Below are positions 34,008-42,346 of a stretch of 64,000 nucleotides of DNA, in pieces. The DNA comes from an uncultured Clostridium sp. (lineage in GTDB: Bacteria; Bacillota; Clostridia; TANB77; CAG-508). The position numbers were made by a program, and so were the translations under genes. The DNA lies in assembly GCA_900553945.1 (NCBI GenBank), contig USFR01000002.1:1-64000 (forward strand), given 5' to 3'. Within the stretch, counting starts at the first letter, position 1, and each line of letters starts with the position of its first letter. A model generated the notes under the pieces. That model ran no database searches and was not told the DNA's origin. It saw nothing but the letters and a program-made list of their open reading frames with translations.

Positions 34008-35300
34008 ATGAAAATTTTAATGTTATCATGGGAATATCCACCAAGAATAGTAGGGGGAATATCAAGAGTTGTGCATGACTTATCTCAAAGACTAATTAAA
34101 GATGGTCATGAGGTAACAGTTGTTACATATAAGGACGGAGACGTACCATATTTTGAGGATGATAATGGAGTAAAAGTTTATAGAGTTGATAATTATATGA
34201 TTAGCCCTAATAATTTTATAGACTGGATAATGCAAATGAATTTTAATTTAGTTGCAAAAGCAAGTGAAATCATAAATAAAGAAGGAAAATTTGATGTAAT
34301 TCATGCACATGATTGGTTAGTTGCATATGCAGCAAAATCACTAAAAAATTCATATGATATTCCAATAGTTGCAACAATACATGCAACAGAATCTGGAAGA
34401 AACAGTGGAATTCATGATGAAACACAAAGATATATAAATGATACAGAATGGATGTTAACATATGAAGCAACAGAAGTAATAGTAAATAGCAATTATATGA
34501 AAAGTGAACTTCAAAGACTTTTCGGATTACCATATGAAAAAATAAATGTTGTTCCAAACGGAATAACACAAACTAACTTTGCAGGGTATGAAAGAGATTA
34601 TGAGTTTAGAAGAAGATTTGCAGCAGATAATGAAAAAATAATCTTATTTTCAGGAAGATTGGTATATGAAAAAGGAATTCAAAATCTTATAGCAGCAATG
34701 CCTAAAATATTACAAGGATATAATGATGCAAAACTAGTAATAGCAGGACGTGGAGGAATGTTAGATGAACTACGTGCACAAGTTGATTATTTAGGAATAT
34801 CTAATAAGGTATATTTTACAGGATATTTAGATCATAAAAATTTATGCAAAATGTATAAATGCGCAGATGTATCAGTATTTCCAAGTACATATGAACCATT
34901 TGGGATTGTTGCACTAGAAGCAATGCTAGCAGGCGTTCCAGTAGTTGTATCAGATGTCGGAGGACTAAATGAAATTGTAGACCATGGAGTAAATGGAATG
35001 AAGAGCTATGCAGGAAATCCAAACTCATTAGCAGACTCAATTCTTTCATTATTATACAATCCACAATTATGTGCAAACGTTGTAAAACAAGCAAAACTAG
35101 ATGTAAAAAATAAATATAATTGGACAAAGATAGCACAAGACACACACTTTACATATCAAAAAGCAATTTGCCAAACAATGGCGGAAAAACAAGCTCGTCA
35201 AATTGCACAAGAAGAAGCTCAAAAAACAAAGAAAGCAAAAAATTCAGAAAAAGAAATTACAAACTTACTTGGATTCAAGAAAAGACAAGCTTATGCATAG
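34008..35300 (+). CDS. GT4 glycosyltransferase, glycogen/starch synthase-like
   Basis: A 430-residue GT-B fold enzyme. The N-terminus EYPPRIVGGISRVVHDLSQRL resembles the glycine-rich loop of glycogen synthases. The C-terminal domain has GRLVYEKGIQNLI, the phosphate-binding region, and the EPFGIVALEAMLAG motif with the donor-binding glutamates. A lysine/glutamate-rich tail follows residue 390. It is divergent from DUF4912/GH57, in the usual grouping. The donor (ADP- or UDP-glucose) is uncertain; no glgC is in the window. Between the two divergent genes lies a 13-bp stem near 33873-33912 and a probable TTTACA-17-TAAAAT promoter. Confidence 0.85.
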   Translation: MKILMLSWEYPPRIVGGISRVVHDLSQRLIKDGHEVTVVTYKDGDVPYFEDDNGVKVYRVDNYMISPNNFIDWIMQMNFNLVAKASEIINKEGKFDVIHAHDWLVAYAAKSLKNSYDIPIVATIHATESGRNSGIHDETQRYINDTEWMLTYEATEVIVNSNYMKSELQRLFGLPYEKINVVPNGITQTNFAGYERDYEFRRRFAADNEKIILFSGRLVYEKGIQNLIAAMPKILQGYNDAKLVIAGRGGMLDELRAQVDYLGISNKVYFTGYLDHKNLCKMYKCADVSVFPSTYEPFGIVALEAMLAGVPVVVSDVGGLNEIVDHGVNGMKSYAGNPNSLADSILSLLYNPQLCANVVKQAKLDVKNKYNWTKIAQDTHFTYQKAICQTMAEKQARQIAQEEAQKTKKAKNSEKEITNLLGFKKRQAYA

Positions 35301-35316
35301 AATGAAAAAGTTTTAC

Positions 35317-35343
35317 AAAAGAGAGCATATTAAGCTCTCTTTT
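35317..35343 (+). terminator. Terminator of the GT4 gene
   Basis: AAAAGAGAGC/GCTCTCTTTT, perfect 10-bp stem with 7-base loop and T-run. Confidence 0.9.
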
Positions 35344-35345
35344 TG

Positions 35346-35379
35346 TATAATAGGAAGGACATTAGAACATCCTATTATA
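35346..35379. repeat. TATAATAGGA inverted repeat before the ylbF-like gene
   Basis: TATAATAGGA (35346-35355) pairs with TCCTATTATA (35370-35379). It shares its word with the hairpin at 4915-4951. Confidence 0.6.
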
Positions 35380-35412
35380 TAAATCACAATAATAAAGGAA
35401 GGATGAATTAAA

Positions 35413-35748
35413 ATGAACGTATACGATGAAGTAAATAATTTAGCTAGAGCATTAAAAGAATGTAGAGAATTTACAGAATACAAAGAAGCAAAAGATAAAG
35501 TAAAATCAGTAGAAGGATTAAGAACAAAGATAGATGAATTTGAGAAAATAAGATATGAAGAACAACTATTAGCTTTACAAGGTGAAAAACAATCAGAAGA
35601 AAAAATGAAAAAATTACAAGAATTATATCAAATTTTAGTACAAAATCCTGATGTTAAAGATTATTTTGACAAAGAAGTAAGATTTAATGTTATGATGGCA
35701 GACGTAAATAAAATTATAGGTGATGCAATTAAAGATGTTTTACAATAG
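35413..35748 (+). CDS. YlbF/YmcA family regulator
   Basis: A 111-residue all-helical protein matching the YlbF/YmcA family (Com_YlbF). In B. subtilis YlbF, YmcA and YaaT form an iron-sulfur complex that modulates RNase Y and the phosphorelay controlling sporulation, biofilm and competence. Which member this is cannot be told; the cysteines important in some members are few here (only C17 seen). AAGGAAGGA precedes the ATG. The sporulation sigma factor gene follows 68 bp later with its own promoter. Confidence 0.85.
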   Translation: MNVYDEVNNLARALKECREFTEYKEAKDKVKSVEGLRTKIDEFEKIRYEEQLLALQGEKQSEEKMKKLQELYQILVQNPDVKDYFDKEVRFNVMMADVNKIIGDAIKDVLQ

Positions 35749-35765
35749 AAAATTCGCTTAAAGTA

Positions 35766-35794
35766 TTGACATGTAAACATTTTCCAAATATAAT
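35766..35794 (+). promoter_or_regulatory. Consensus sigma-A promoter of sigH
   Basis: TTGACA (35766-35771), 17-bp spacer and TATAAT (35789-35794): a perfect vegetative promoter 22 bp before the start codon. No AbrB or other operator could be assigned. Confidence 0.85.
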
Positions 35795-35816
35795 ACAAAT
35801 AGATTAAGCAGAAGGA

Positions 35817-36473
35817 ATGGTAAAAAACGGAATGCAAAATTTATATTTTCAAAAAGAAGAATATAATAATTTAGACGATAATGAAGTAATTACTAAAATA
35901 AAACAAGGCGATAAAAAAGCCTTGAATTATTTGTTAGACAAGTATACAGACGTAGTTAGTATGAAAGCAGGTAAATATTTCATTGTTGGAGCGGAGAAAG
36001 AGGATATTATTCAAGAAGGATTAATAGGACTTTTTAAAGCAATTAAAAGTTTTAATCCCGAAAAACAAAGCTCTTTTAAAACTTTTGCTAATCTATGTAT
36101 TGAAAGACAACTACAAACAGCAATAAAATCTTCTATGAGACAAAAACACATGCCATTAAATTCATATCTATCATTAAATATATCAGCATATGATGAAAGC
36201 GAAGATACCAGTCTATTAGAAGTTTTCGAAACGGAAAATGCAGCTGAAGATCCACTAGATATAGTTACTAAAAAAGAATATTATAACTTTGTTGAAGATA
36301 GAATAGAAGAAACATTAAGTGACTTCGAAAAACAAGTATTGCATAGATATACAAATGGTGAAAGCTACACGCAAATTGCAGAAAGATTAAATGCACCAGT
36401 AAAATCAGTAGACAATGCAATTCAAAGAATTAGAAAGAAAACAGTAAAAAATATATTGAACTATGAAGAATAG
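35817..36473 (+). CDS. sigH: RNA polymerase sigma-H factor
   Basis: A 218-residue sigma-70 family protein close to B. subtilis SigH, the early stationary/sporulation sigma factor. Region 2 has VGAEKEDIIQEGLIGLFKAIKSF and ERQLQTAIKSSMRQKHMPLNSYLSL; region 4 has FEKQVLHRYTNGESYTQIAERL and SVDNAIQRIRKK. The start is uncertain: the ATG at 35817 abuts GAAGGA with no spacing, while an in-frame ATG at 35832 gives about 15 bases. tRNA-Thr begins 9 bp after the stop. Confidence 0.95.
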   Translation: MVKNGMQNLYFQKEEYNNLDDNEVITKIKQGDKKALNYLLDKYTDVVSMKAGKYFIVGAEKEDIIQEGLIGLFKAIKSFNPEKQSSFKTFANLCIERQLQTAIKSSMRQKHMPLNSYLSLNISAYDESEDTSLLEVFETENAAEDPLDIVTKKEYYNFVEDRIEETLSDFEKQVLHRYTNGESYTQIAERLNAPVKSVDNAIQRIRKKTVKNILNYEE

Positions 36474-36482
36474 TTCAATTAT

Positions 36483-36558
36483 GCTTTCATAGCTCAGTAG
36501 GTAGAGCACATCCATGGTAAGGATGGGGTCGCCAGTTCGATTCTGGCTGAAAGCTCCA
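36483..36558 (+). tRNA. tRNA-Thr (anticodon GGU)
   Basis: A 76-base cloverleaf with encoded CCA. Acceptor GCTTTCA/TGAAAGC, D arm GCTC/GAGC, anticodon stem CATCC/GGATG with loop ATGGTAA (anticodon GGT in DNA), and T arm GCCAG/CTGGC with TTCGATT loop. The discriminator base is T. It lies directly after sigH with no visible own promoter, so it is probably on the sigH transcript or processed from it. Confidence 0.97.
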
Positions 36559-36565
36559 ATAACAG

Positions 36566-36607
36566 AAAACTCTGTAATCCACTAAATATAAGCGATTACA
36601 GAGTTTT
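36566..36607 (+). terminator. Terminator after tRNA-Thr
   Basis: Perfect 14-bp stem (36566-36579 with 36594-36607) and T-run; ends the sigH-tRNA unit. Confidence 0.92.
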
Positions 36608-36692
36608 TGCTTTTTGATTTAATGCAATAAAATTAATAAAAGTCAGCAATATAAAAACAAGCATCATTGACACTTGTTTTTTCTGGTTCATA

Positions 36693-37364
36693 CTAATCAA
36701 TAATTTCCTCATAAACCCATTTACCATCTTCTTGATGGAATAATAGTTCAGTAGATTTACTGTTTCTATCTATTTTAAAATAATTATCTGTACTGTATTT
36801 ATCTACACTAGAAAAACGTATGATATCTTTATAAAATAATGCTTTTTTATATATTGTTACAACATAATAAGTTTTGTCTTTATAGATTTTTATATTTCTA
36901 TATGTAGAATCAGAATCAGGCGTTAAATCATCTATATTTATTGCATGAAAAACATAATCGCCAGTGTTATATAAATCATCATTATAATCTTCCTTTAATT
37001 TTGACTTATCTACATCTTCAAGCCAATAATGCTTGTATGAATTATAATTATCTTTATTTATATAAAAATAATTTCTATTTGTACGATCTGGCGTTTCCAT
37101 TCCCCACTCATATGCATAGTCAATGTATGTCCAATCTTCAGGAATAAAATTACTTTTTGAAAGTTCGGGCAAGATGCTAAAATAAGTATTATCAACTTTT
37201 TGATTTTCTTGAATAGCATTACCAGCAGTGGAAAAGATCTTATCAAAAAACTTATAAAAAACAGTTCCAAAGAAGATACCAAGAACTATTAAAACTATAA
37301 GTATGAAAATACATATTCCAATTATAATTTTTTTTACTTTACTTTTTATAAATAATTCCCCCAT
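36693..37364 (-). CDS. Membrane-anchored protein of unknown function
   Basis: About 223 residues if it starts at 37364; the frame stays open to 37481, but the extra N-terminus looks like non-coding AT-rich sequence. One membrane segment at about residues 10-34, then an extracytoplasmic tyrosine/aspartate-rich domain with no recognised family. The C-terminal half looks beta-rich (KTYYVVTIYKKAL, ELLFHQEDGKWVYEEI). The ending HQEDGKWVYEE recalls secreted proteins with small immunity-like or DUF4878/NTF2-like folds, but that is only impression. The ribosome site is not clear. Confidence 0.6.
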   Translation of the reverse strand: MGELFIKSKVKKIIIGICIFILIVLIVLGIFFGTVFYKFFDKIFSTAGNAIQENQKVDNTYFSILPELSKSNFIPEDWTYIDYAYEWGMETPDRTNRNYFYINKDNYNSYKHYWLEDVDKSKLKEDYNDDLYNTGDYVFHAINIDDLTPDSDSTYRNIKIYKDKTYYVVTIYKKALFYKDIIRFSSVDKYSTDNYFKIDRNSKSTELLFHQEDGKWVYEEIID

Positions 37365-37554
37365 AAAAATCATTATGAAAAAATTATAACATAAGCAAAT
37401 TATAAAGGAAAGTTTTTTTAAAAATATAAAAATTTTAAGACAAAACAAAGGCTTTATTCCTTGAAATACTTGTGCATGCAAGAAAAATATGGTATATTAT
37501 TATAAATTTTTTATGTATCCTAATGTAATAATTTAAATAGGAGGTAAGTATATT

Positions 37555-38043
37555 ATGGAGAGAAAAGAAAAGATAGCCAAGATACGGGAAAGTATGCTAA
37601 AAAATCAATACCCGCTGGAGTTCAATCAGTATCATTGCAATAAAGAAAATTGCTATGCATATGCTCTCGGATCGGACTACACAGATGATGATCGTAATGA
37701 CGATTATATATACAATTTAGGTTGTATGTCACGTATAAATTATCCACCTAAAACAATTCCAGAAGCTGAAGAAGCCTTTTATAACGACATGGAAGTACTA
37801 GGCGTTAGTTGCAGAAGATGCGAACTAGATGCAGATGTTGTTCCAGGAGAATGGAAAGTTGTTTTGTTTTTCGAAGGAATGTTTACAGATTCACATGACT
37901 TCCATTTAGTTAGAGAGGACAAAGGTGGAGGATGGTCTCATAAGTCAGGTTTATACGGAGGCGTGTGGAGATTTGGAAAAGATCCAAGAAGCATGACTGA
38001 TTTGGACTACGTAGGAACTTTTATTCTCAAAATGATTAAATAG
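37555..38043 (+). CDS. Papain/NlpC-like small protein, orphan, higher GC
   Basis: A 162-residue protein without signal peptide. A cysteine in ENCYAYALG (near residue 38), a histidine in DFHLVRED (near 122) and a second His in WSHKSG (near 133) are spaced as in papain-like or NlpC/P60-like folds, so a cysteine hydrolase or transferase is plausible. Two more cysteines (CRRC near 82) are extra. AGGAGGTAAG precedes the ATG, and a strong terminator follows. By hand count 27 of 60 bases at 37801-37860 are G/C, much above neighbours. It is a single-gene unit, like those at 5009, 10981 and 45612. Specific function unknown. Confidence 0.7.
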   Translation: MERKEKIAKIRESMLKNQYPLEFNQYHCNKENCYAYALGSDYTDDDRNDDYIYNLGCMSRINYPPKTIPEAEEAFYNDMEVLGVSCRRCELDADVVPGEWKVVLFFEGMFTDSHDFHLVREDKGGGWSHKSGLYGGVWRFGKDPRSMTDLDYVGTFILKMIK

Positions 38044-38045
38044 TT

Positions 38046-38067
38046 AAACGCGGGGAACCCCGCGTTT
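38046..38067 (+). terminator. Strong GC-rich terminator of the 37555 gene
   Basis: Perfect 10-bp stem AAACGCGGGG/CCCCGCGTTT with a 2-base loop, 3 bases after the stop. It is unusually GC-rich for this genome. Confidence 0.85.
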
Positions 38068-38216
38068 GCTATTTTTAAAGTATCTTATTTTAGACTTGTA
38101 AAAAAATGAATTTTATGATAAATTATATGCATTAAAACATACCTGTTTAACAATGTGAATAGGCAGCAGGAATGCTGCTTATTTTAACGAAAAAACTCAT
38201 GAGTGGGGGAATATTA

Positions 38217-38801
38217 ATGAGAATAGGGATAGATTTAGATGGGGTTGTATTAGATACAGAAAAACAATTTAGAAATGATGCAGAATTATATGATATGTTG
38301 GTTTTAAATAAAAATTCTATGAAAGATCCAACAGAATTAAGAGTTCAAGAAAGATATGATTGGACAAAGGAAGAAGGAGAAGTTTTTGTAAAAAGCTACT
38401 TCTTGGAAGCAACTAAGAAAAGCCACATTATGCCAGGTGCTAAAGAAGTGATAGAGTTACTAAAAAAAGATGGACATGAATTAATAGTAATAACAGCCAG
38501 AGGAATGGACACAGCATTAATGAGAAAATTAGGAGAAAAAATGCTAGATGAAGCCGGAATTAAATTTGACAAATACTATTGGGGCAAAAAAGAAAAAGTT
38601 GAAATTGCCCAAAAAGAAAATATAGACATCATGATAGAAGATTCATTAAGAAATTGCATGAAATTTTCAGAAGCAGGAATAAAGTCCATATATTTAAAAG
38701 ACAGCAATCTAAAACCAGCAAATGATCCTAATATAAAGGAATGCTATATTTGGGCAGAAATTTATAGATATATAAGAGAACTAAATAGAAAGGAAGATTA
38801 A
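38217..38801 (+). CDS. 5'(3')-deoxyribonucleotidase-like HAD protein
   Basis: About 194 residues. HAD motif I is IGIDLDGVVLDTE with both aspartates, motif II is VITARG, and motif III/IV is MIEDSLRNCMKF. This layout fits the NT5C-type nucleotidase family, which dephosphorylates deoxynucleoside monophosphates in the cytosol. The ATG at 38217 follows GTGGGGG; the frame opens upstream but those codons lack a ribosome site. A small GCAGCA/TGCTGC hairpin (38163-38178) lies just before. ychF follows 4 bp later, so the two are in one operon. Confidence 0.8.
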   Translation: MRIGIDLDGVVLDTEKQFRNDAELYDMLVLNKNSMKDPTELRVQERYDWTKEEGEVFVKSYFLEATKKSHIMPGAKEVIELLKKDGHELIVITARGMDTALMRKLGEKMLDEAGIKFDKYYWGKKEKVEIAQKENIDIMIEDSLRNCMKFSEAGIKSIYLKDSNLKPANDPNIKECYIWAEIYRYIRELNRKED

Positions 38802-38805
38802 GAAA

Positions 38806-39897
38806 ATGAAAATAGGAATAGTAGGCCTACCCAACGTAGGCAAAAGCACAATGTTCAATAGCATAACAAACGCAGGAGCAGAATGTGCAAACTACCCATT
38901 TTGCACAATAGAACCAAACGTAGGAGTAGTAGCAGTACCAGACGAAAGACTAGAAAAACTAACAGAAATGTACAAACCACAAAAAACAACACCAGCAGTA
39001 ATAGAATTTGTAGACATAGCTGGACTAGTAAAAGGAGCAAGCAAGGGAGAGGGACTTGGAAACAAATTCTTATCACACATTAGAGAAGTAGACAGTATTG
39101 TTGAAGTTGTAAGATGCTTTGAAGATACAAACATTGTCCATGTTGACGGAAGCGTAGATCCATTAAGAGACATTGAAACTATTAATTTAGAATTAATTTT
39201 TGCTGATATGGAAACAGTTGATAAAAGATTAGATAGAGCAAGAAAAAATCTTAAAGCTGATAAAAAATATCAATTTGAGATTGATACGTTAGAAAAAATT
39301 AAGAAAACTTTGGAAGATGGAAAATCAGCAAGAACACTTGATTTAAGTGATGAAGAAAAAGAAGTAATTAAAGATGCATTTTTATTAACAATGAAACCAA
39401 TTTTATATATTGCAAACGTTTCAGAGGATGATTTAGAAAATCCAGAAGCTAATAATAATGTTAAAAAAGTTGAGGAATATGCTAAATCTGAAAATGCTGA
39501 GGTTATACCTTTATGTGTTAAGCTAGAAGAGGAACTAAGCACATTAGATAAAGATGATAAAATTGAAATGTTACATGATCTTGGATTAGAAGAATCAGGA
39601 TTAGATAAAGTTATAAAAGCTAGCTATAAACTTTTAGGATTAATGTCATTCTTAACAGCAGGTGAACCAGAAGTTAGGGCTTGGACTATAAAAATAGGAA
39701 CAAAAGCTCCACAAGCAGCTGGAAAAATTCACTCAGATATTGAAAGAGGATTTATACGTGCAGAGGTTGTTTCTTATGATGATTTAATAAGAGAAGGATC
39801 AATGAACGCTGTAAAAGAAAAAGGGCTTATGAGATTAGAAGGTAAAGATTACATTATGCAAGACGGAGACATTGTTTTATTTAGATTTAATGTTTAA
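38806..39897 (+). CDS. ychF: Redox-regulated ATPase YchF (OLA1 family)
   Basis: A 363-residue Obg-family P-loop protein. G1 is GLPNVGKST near the start, followed by NYPFCTIEPNVG (switch I), DIAGLVKGASKGEGLG (G3), and the altered G4 typical of this ATP-preferring family. A coiled-coil insert and C-terminal TGS domain (AWTIKIGTKAPQAAGKIH) complete it. YchF binds ribosomes and takes part in stress response. Operon with the HAD gene upstream and the transglutaminase-like gene 10 bp downstream. Confidence 0.96.
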   Translation: MKIGIVGLPNVGKSTMFNSITNAGAECANYPFCTIEPNVGVVAVPDERLEKLTEMYKPQKTTPAVIEFVDIAGLVKGASKGEGLGNKFLSHIREVDSIVEVVRCFEDTNIVHVDGSVDPLRDIETINLELIFADMETVDKRLDRARKNLKADKKYQFEIDTLEKIKKTLEDGKSARTLDLSDEEKEVIKDAFLLTMKPILYIANVSEDDLENPEANNNVKKVEEYAKSENAEVIPLCVKLEEELSTLDKDDKIEMLHDLGLEESGLDKVIKASYKLLGLMSFLTAGEPEVRAWTIKIGTKAPQAAGKIHSDIERGFIRAEVVSYDDLIREGSMNAVKEKGLMRLEGKDYIMQDGDIVLFRFNV

Positions 39898-39907
39898 TGA
39901 GGAATAG

Positions 39908-40948
39908 ATGAAAAAATTTTTAACAATTGTTTTAAGTTTAATATTATATGCATTAGTGGTACTTATCATTTTAGATAAAACTAATACTGTTGATGTAAAA
40001 ATAATAAAAAAAGAAAAAAGCGATGACGAATATATTAATAATGGTTTAATATTAAGCAATGAGAATTTAAGCCAATCCAATGGCAAAGAAGATAAGTTTT
40101 ACTATAATCAATTAGACAATATAGCCAAGATAATTTATGATAAACTTATTGAAAATAAAGAGAACTTAAAAAGTGGTACAGAACAAATTGAGTTTACTAA
40201 AAATGAATTTGATAATTTATTACGAAAAAGCGACGGATTAAATATATTAAGCAATGAGTATCAAAATGCAGTAGATGCATTGAGATATGATGATGTAGAA
40301 TTTTATTATGTTGATTTTTCTAAAATGATATTAAAAACAATAACCTACACTCGATGGAGAGATGTAAGTTATAAAGTGTATTTAGCATGTAATGAAAATG
40401 AAGAAAATTATTTAGATGAATCGATTACAAAAGATGATATAAACATACAGATAGAAGAATTAGAGAAAAAAGCAGATGAAATACTTCAAGGTGCACAAGG
40501 AAGTAATTATCAAAAAATACAATATATTCACAATTGGTTGATTGATAATATTAAATATGATGTTACATATTCAAAGCCTAATACTAGAAACATATATGGA
40601 GCCTTAATTAGTGAAGATGTTGTATGTGAAGGATATGCAAAAAGCTTTAAATACTTATTGGATAAATTAGACATACCTTGTATTTTAGTATCAGGGGAAG
40701 CAATCAATTCAGAAGAAAAAAGAGAAAATCATATGTGGAATTATGTCAAAATTAATGAGATTTGGTATGCAGTTGATGTTACATGGGATGATCCAATAAT
40801 TTTGAACAATGGAGAATTAAGTAAAGAAAGTAGATATAAATATTTTTGCCAAGGAGATAATATAAACATTAATCATTTTATTTCAGCACAAATAACTGCA
40901 AATGGTCAAGAATTTGAATATCCAGAATTATATCATAAGGAGCAATAG
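39908..40948 (+). CDS. Transglutaminase-like protein, membrane-anchored
   Basis: A 346-residue protein with one N-terminal membrane segment (about residues 5-22). The extracellular part ends in a transglutaminase-like domain with a full triad: Cys in DVVCEGYAKSFKYLL (near residue 240), His in NHMWNYVKI (near 277) and Asp in YAVDVTWDDP (near 294). Such secreted domains in Firmicutes can be peptidases or crosslinking enzymes. The gene lies between ychF and miaB at 10 and 19 bp, so it shares their transcript though its job seems unrelated. AGGAATAG is the weak ribosome site. Confidence 0.82.
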   Translation: MKKFLTIVLSLILYALVVLIILDKTNTVDVKIIKKEKSDDEYINNGLILSNENLSQSNGKEDKFYYNQLDNIAKIIYDKLIENKENLKSGTEQIEFTKNEFDNLLRKSDGLNILSNEYQNAVDALRYDDVEFYYVDFSKMILKTITYTRWRDVSYKVYLACNENEENYLDESITKDDINIQIEELEKKADEILQGAQGSNYQKIQYIHNWLIDNIKYDVTYSKPNTRNIYGALISEDVVCEGYAKSFKYLLDKLDIPCILVSGEAINSEEKRENHMWNYVKINEIWYAVDVTWDDPIILNNGELSKESRYKYFCQGDNININHFISAQITANGQEFEYPELYHKEQ

Positions 40949-40967
40949 AAAGGATTGGATTATAAAT

Positions 40968-42272
40968 ATGAAATATTATATTACAACAATGGGATGCCAA
41001 TTAAATGAAAATGATTCAGAAAAATTAGCTGGAATCGTTGAAGGTATGGGATTCGAAAAAACAGAAAAATTAGAAGAAGCGGATTTAGTAATATACAATA
41101 CTTGCTGTGTTAGAGAAAATGCAGAAGAAAGATTATTCGGAAAATTGGGAGAATTAAAAAAGCAAAAAGAAGAAAAAGGAACAATTATAGCAATAGGTGG
41201 ATGCATGATGCAAGAACCTGCAATGCTTGAAAAAATCAAGAAAAGCTATAATTATACAGATATTGTTTTTGGAACACATACATTACACAAATTTGAAGAA
41301 GATTTGAAAAAAGTATTGGAAAACGGAAAGAAAGTAAGAGACGTAATAGATATAGATGGCGAAGTAATAGAAGATTTACCAATCAAAAGAAATGATAACT
41401 TTAAAGCTTCAGTTACAATAATGTATGGTTGTAATAATTTTTGCTCATACTGCATAGTTCCTTATGTTAGAGGAAGAGAAAGAAGTAGAGAGCCTGAAAA
41501 AATTCTTGAAGAAGTAGAAATGCTTGCAAAAGAAGGATATAAAGAAATTACTTTATTAGGCCAAAATGTAAATTCATATAATGGAAGAGAAAATTATAAA
41601 TTTGCAAACTTGTTAAATGATGTATGTAAAATAGATGGAATAGAAAGAGTTAGATTTATCTCACCACATCCAAAAGATTTTACAGACGATGTTATTGAAG
41701 CAATTGCTAATAATTCTAAAATAGCAAGAGTACTACACTTACCATTGCAATCAGGTAGCTCAGCTGTATTGAAAAAGATGAATAGGAAATACACAAAAGA
41801 GCAATATTTAGAACTTGTTGATAAAATAAAAACAAGAATACCTGATGTAGTATTATCAACAGATATAATAGTAGGTTTCCCAGGAGAAACAGAAGAAGAC
41901 TTCGAAGACACACTAGATGTAGTTAGAAAAGTAAACTATGAACAAGTATTTATGTTCATATATTCAAGAAGAGAAGGAACAGTTGCAGACAAGATGGAAA
42001 ACCAAATACCAGAAGAAATAAAACATAAAAGATTTGATAGATTAAAAGAGTTATTTGACAGCAGAGTTTCAGAAAACAATCAAAAATATATAGGAACAAC
42101 ACAAAAAATCCTAGTAGACGGATACAGCAAAAACGACAAAGAAACACTAACAGGAAGAACAGACACAAACAAAGTTGTAAACTTTAAAGGAAATGAAGAA
42201 CTAATTGGAAAAATGATAAACATCAAAATTACAGAAGAACATAAGTGGTACTTGACAGGAGAACTAGATTAA
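40968..42272 (+). CDS. miaB: tRNA methylthiotransferase MiaB
   Basis: A 434-residue radical SAM methylthiotransferase that adds a methylthio group to i6A37 of tRNA. The N-terminal UPF0004 domain has cysteines at C10 (TTMGCQLNEND), in NTCCVREN and in GGCMMQEP for one [4Fe-4S] cluster. The radical SAM cluster is CNNFCSYC with the family ending IVPYVRGRERSR. A TRAM domain closes the protein. The ATG at 40968 is chosen for family length; upstream in-frame codons overlap the transglutaminase gene. mutS follows, a neighbour often seen with miaB in Firmicutes. Confidence 0.96.
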   Translation: MKYYITTMGCQLNENDSEKLAGIVEGMGFEKTEKLEEADLVIYNTCCVRENAEERLFGKLGELKKQKEEKGTIIAIGGCMMQEPAMLEKIKKSYNYTDIVFGTHTLHKFEEDLKKVLENGKKVRDVIDIDGEVIEDLPIKRNDNFKASVTIMYGCNNFCSYCIVPYVRGRERSREPEKILEEVEMLAKEGYKEITLLGQNVNSYNGRENYKFANLLNDVCKIDGIERVRFISPHPKDFTDDVIEAIANNSKIARVLHLPLQSGSSAVLKKMNRKYTKEQYLELVDKIKTRIPDVVLSTDIIVGFPGETEEDFEDTLDVVRKVNYEQVFMFIYSRREGTVADKMENQIPEEIKHKRFDRLKELFDSRVSENNQKYIGTTQKILVDGYSKNDKETLTGRTDTNKVVNFKGNEELIGKMINIKITEEHKWYLTGELD

Positions 42273-42346
42273 ATTCTATGATATATCAATAAATGAGTAA
42301 GGTTGAAAAAAATTGTAATTATTTTTCAACGCAAGGAGGAAAAAAC

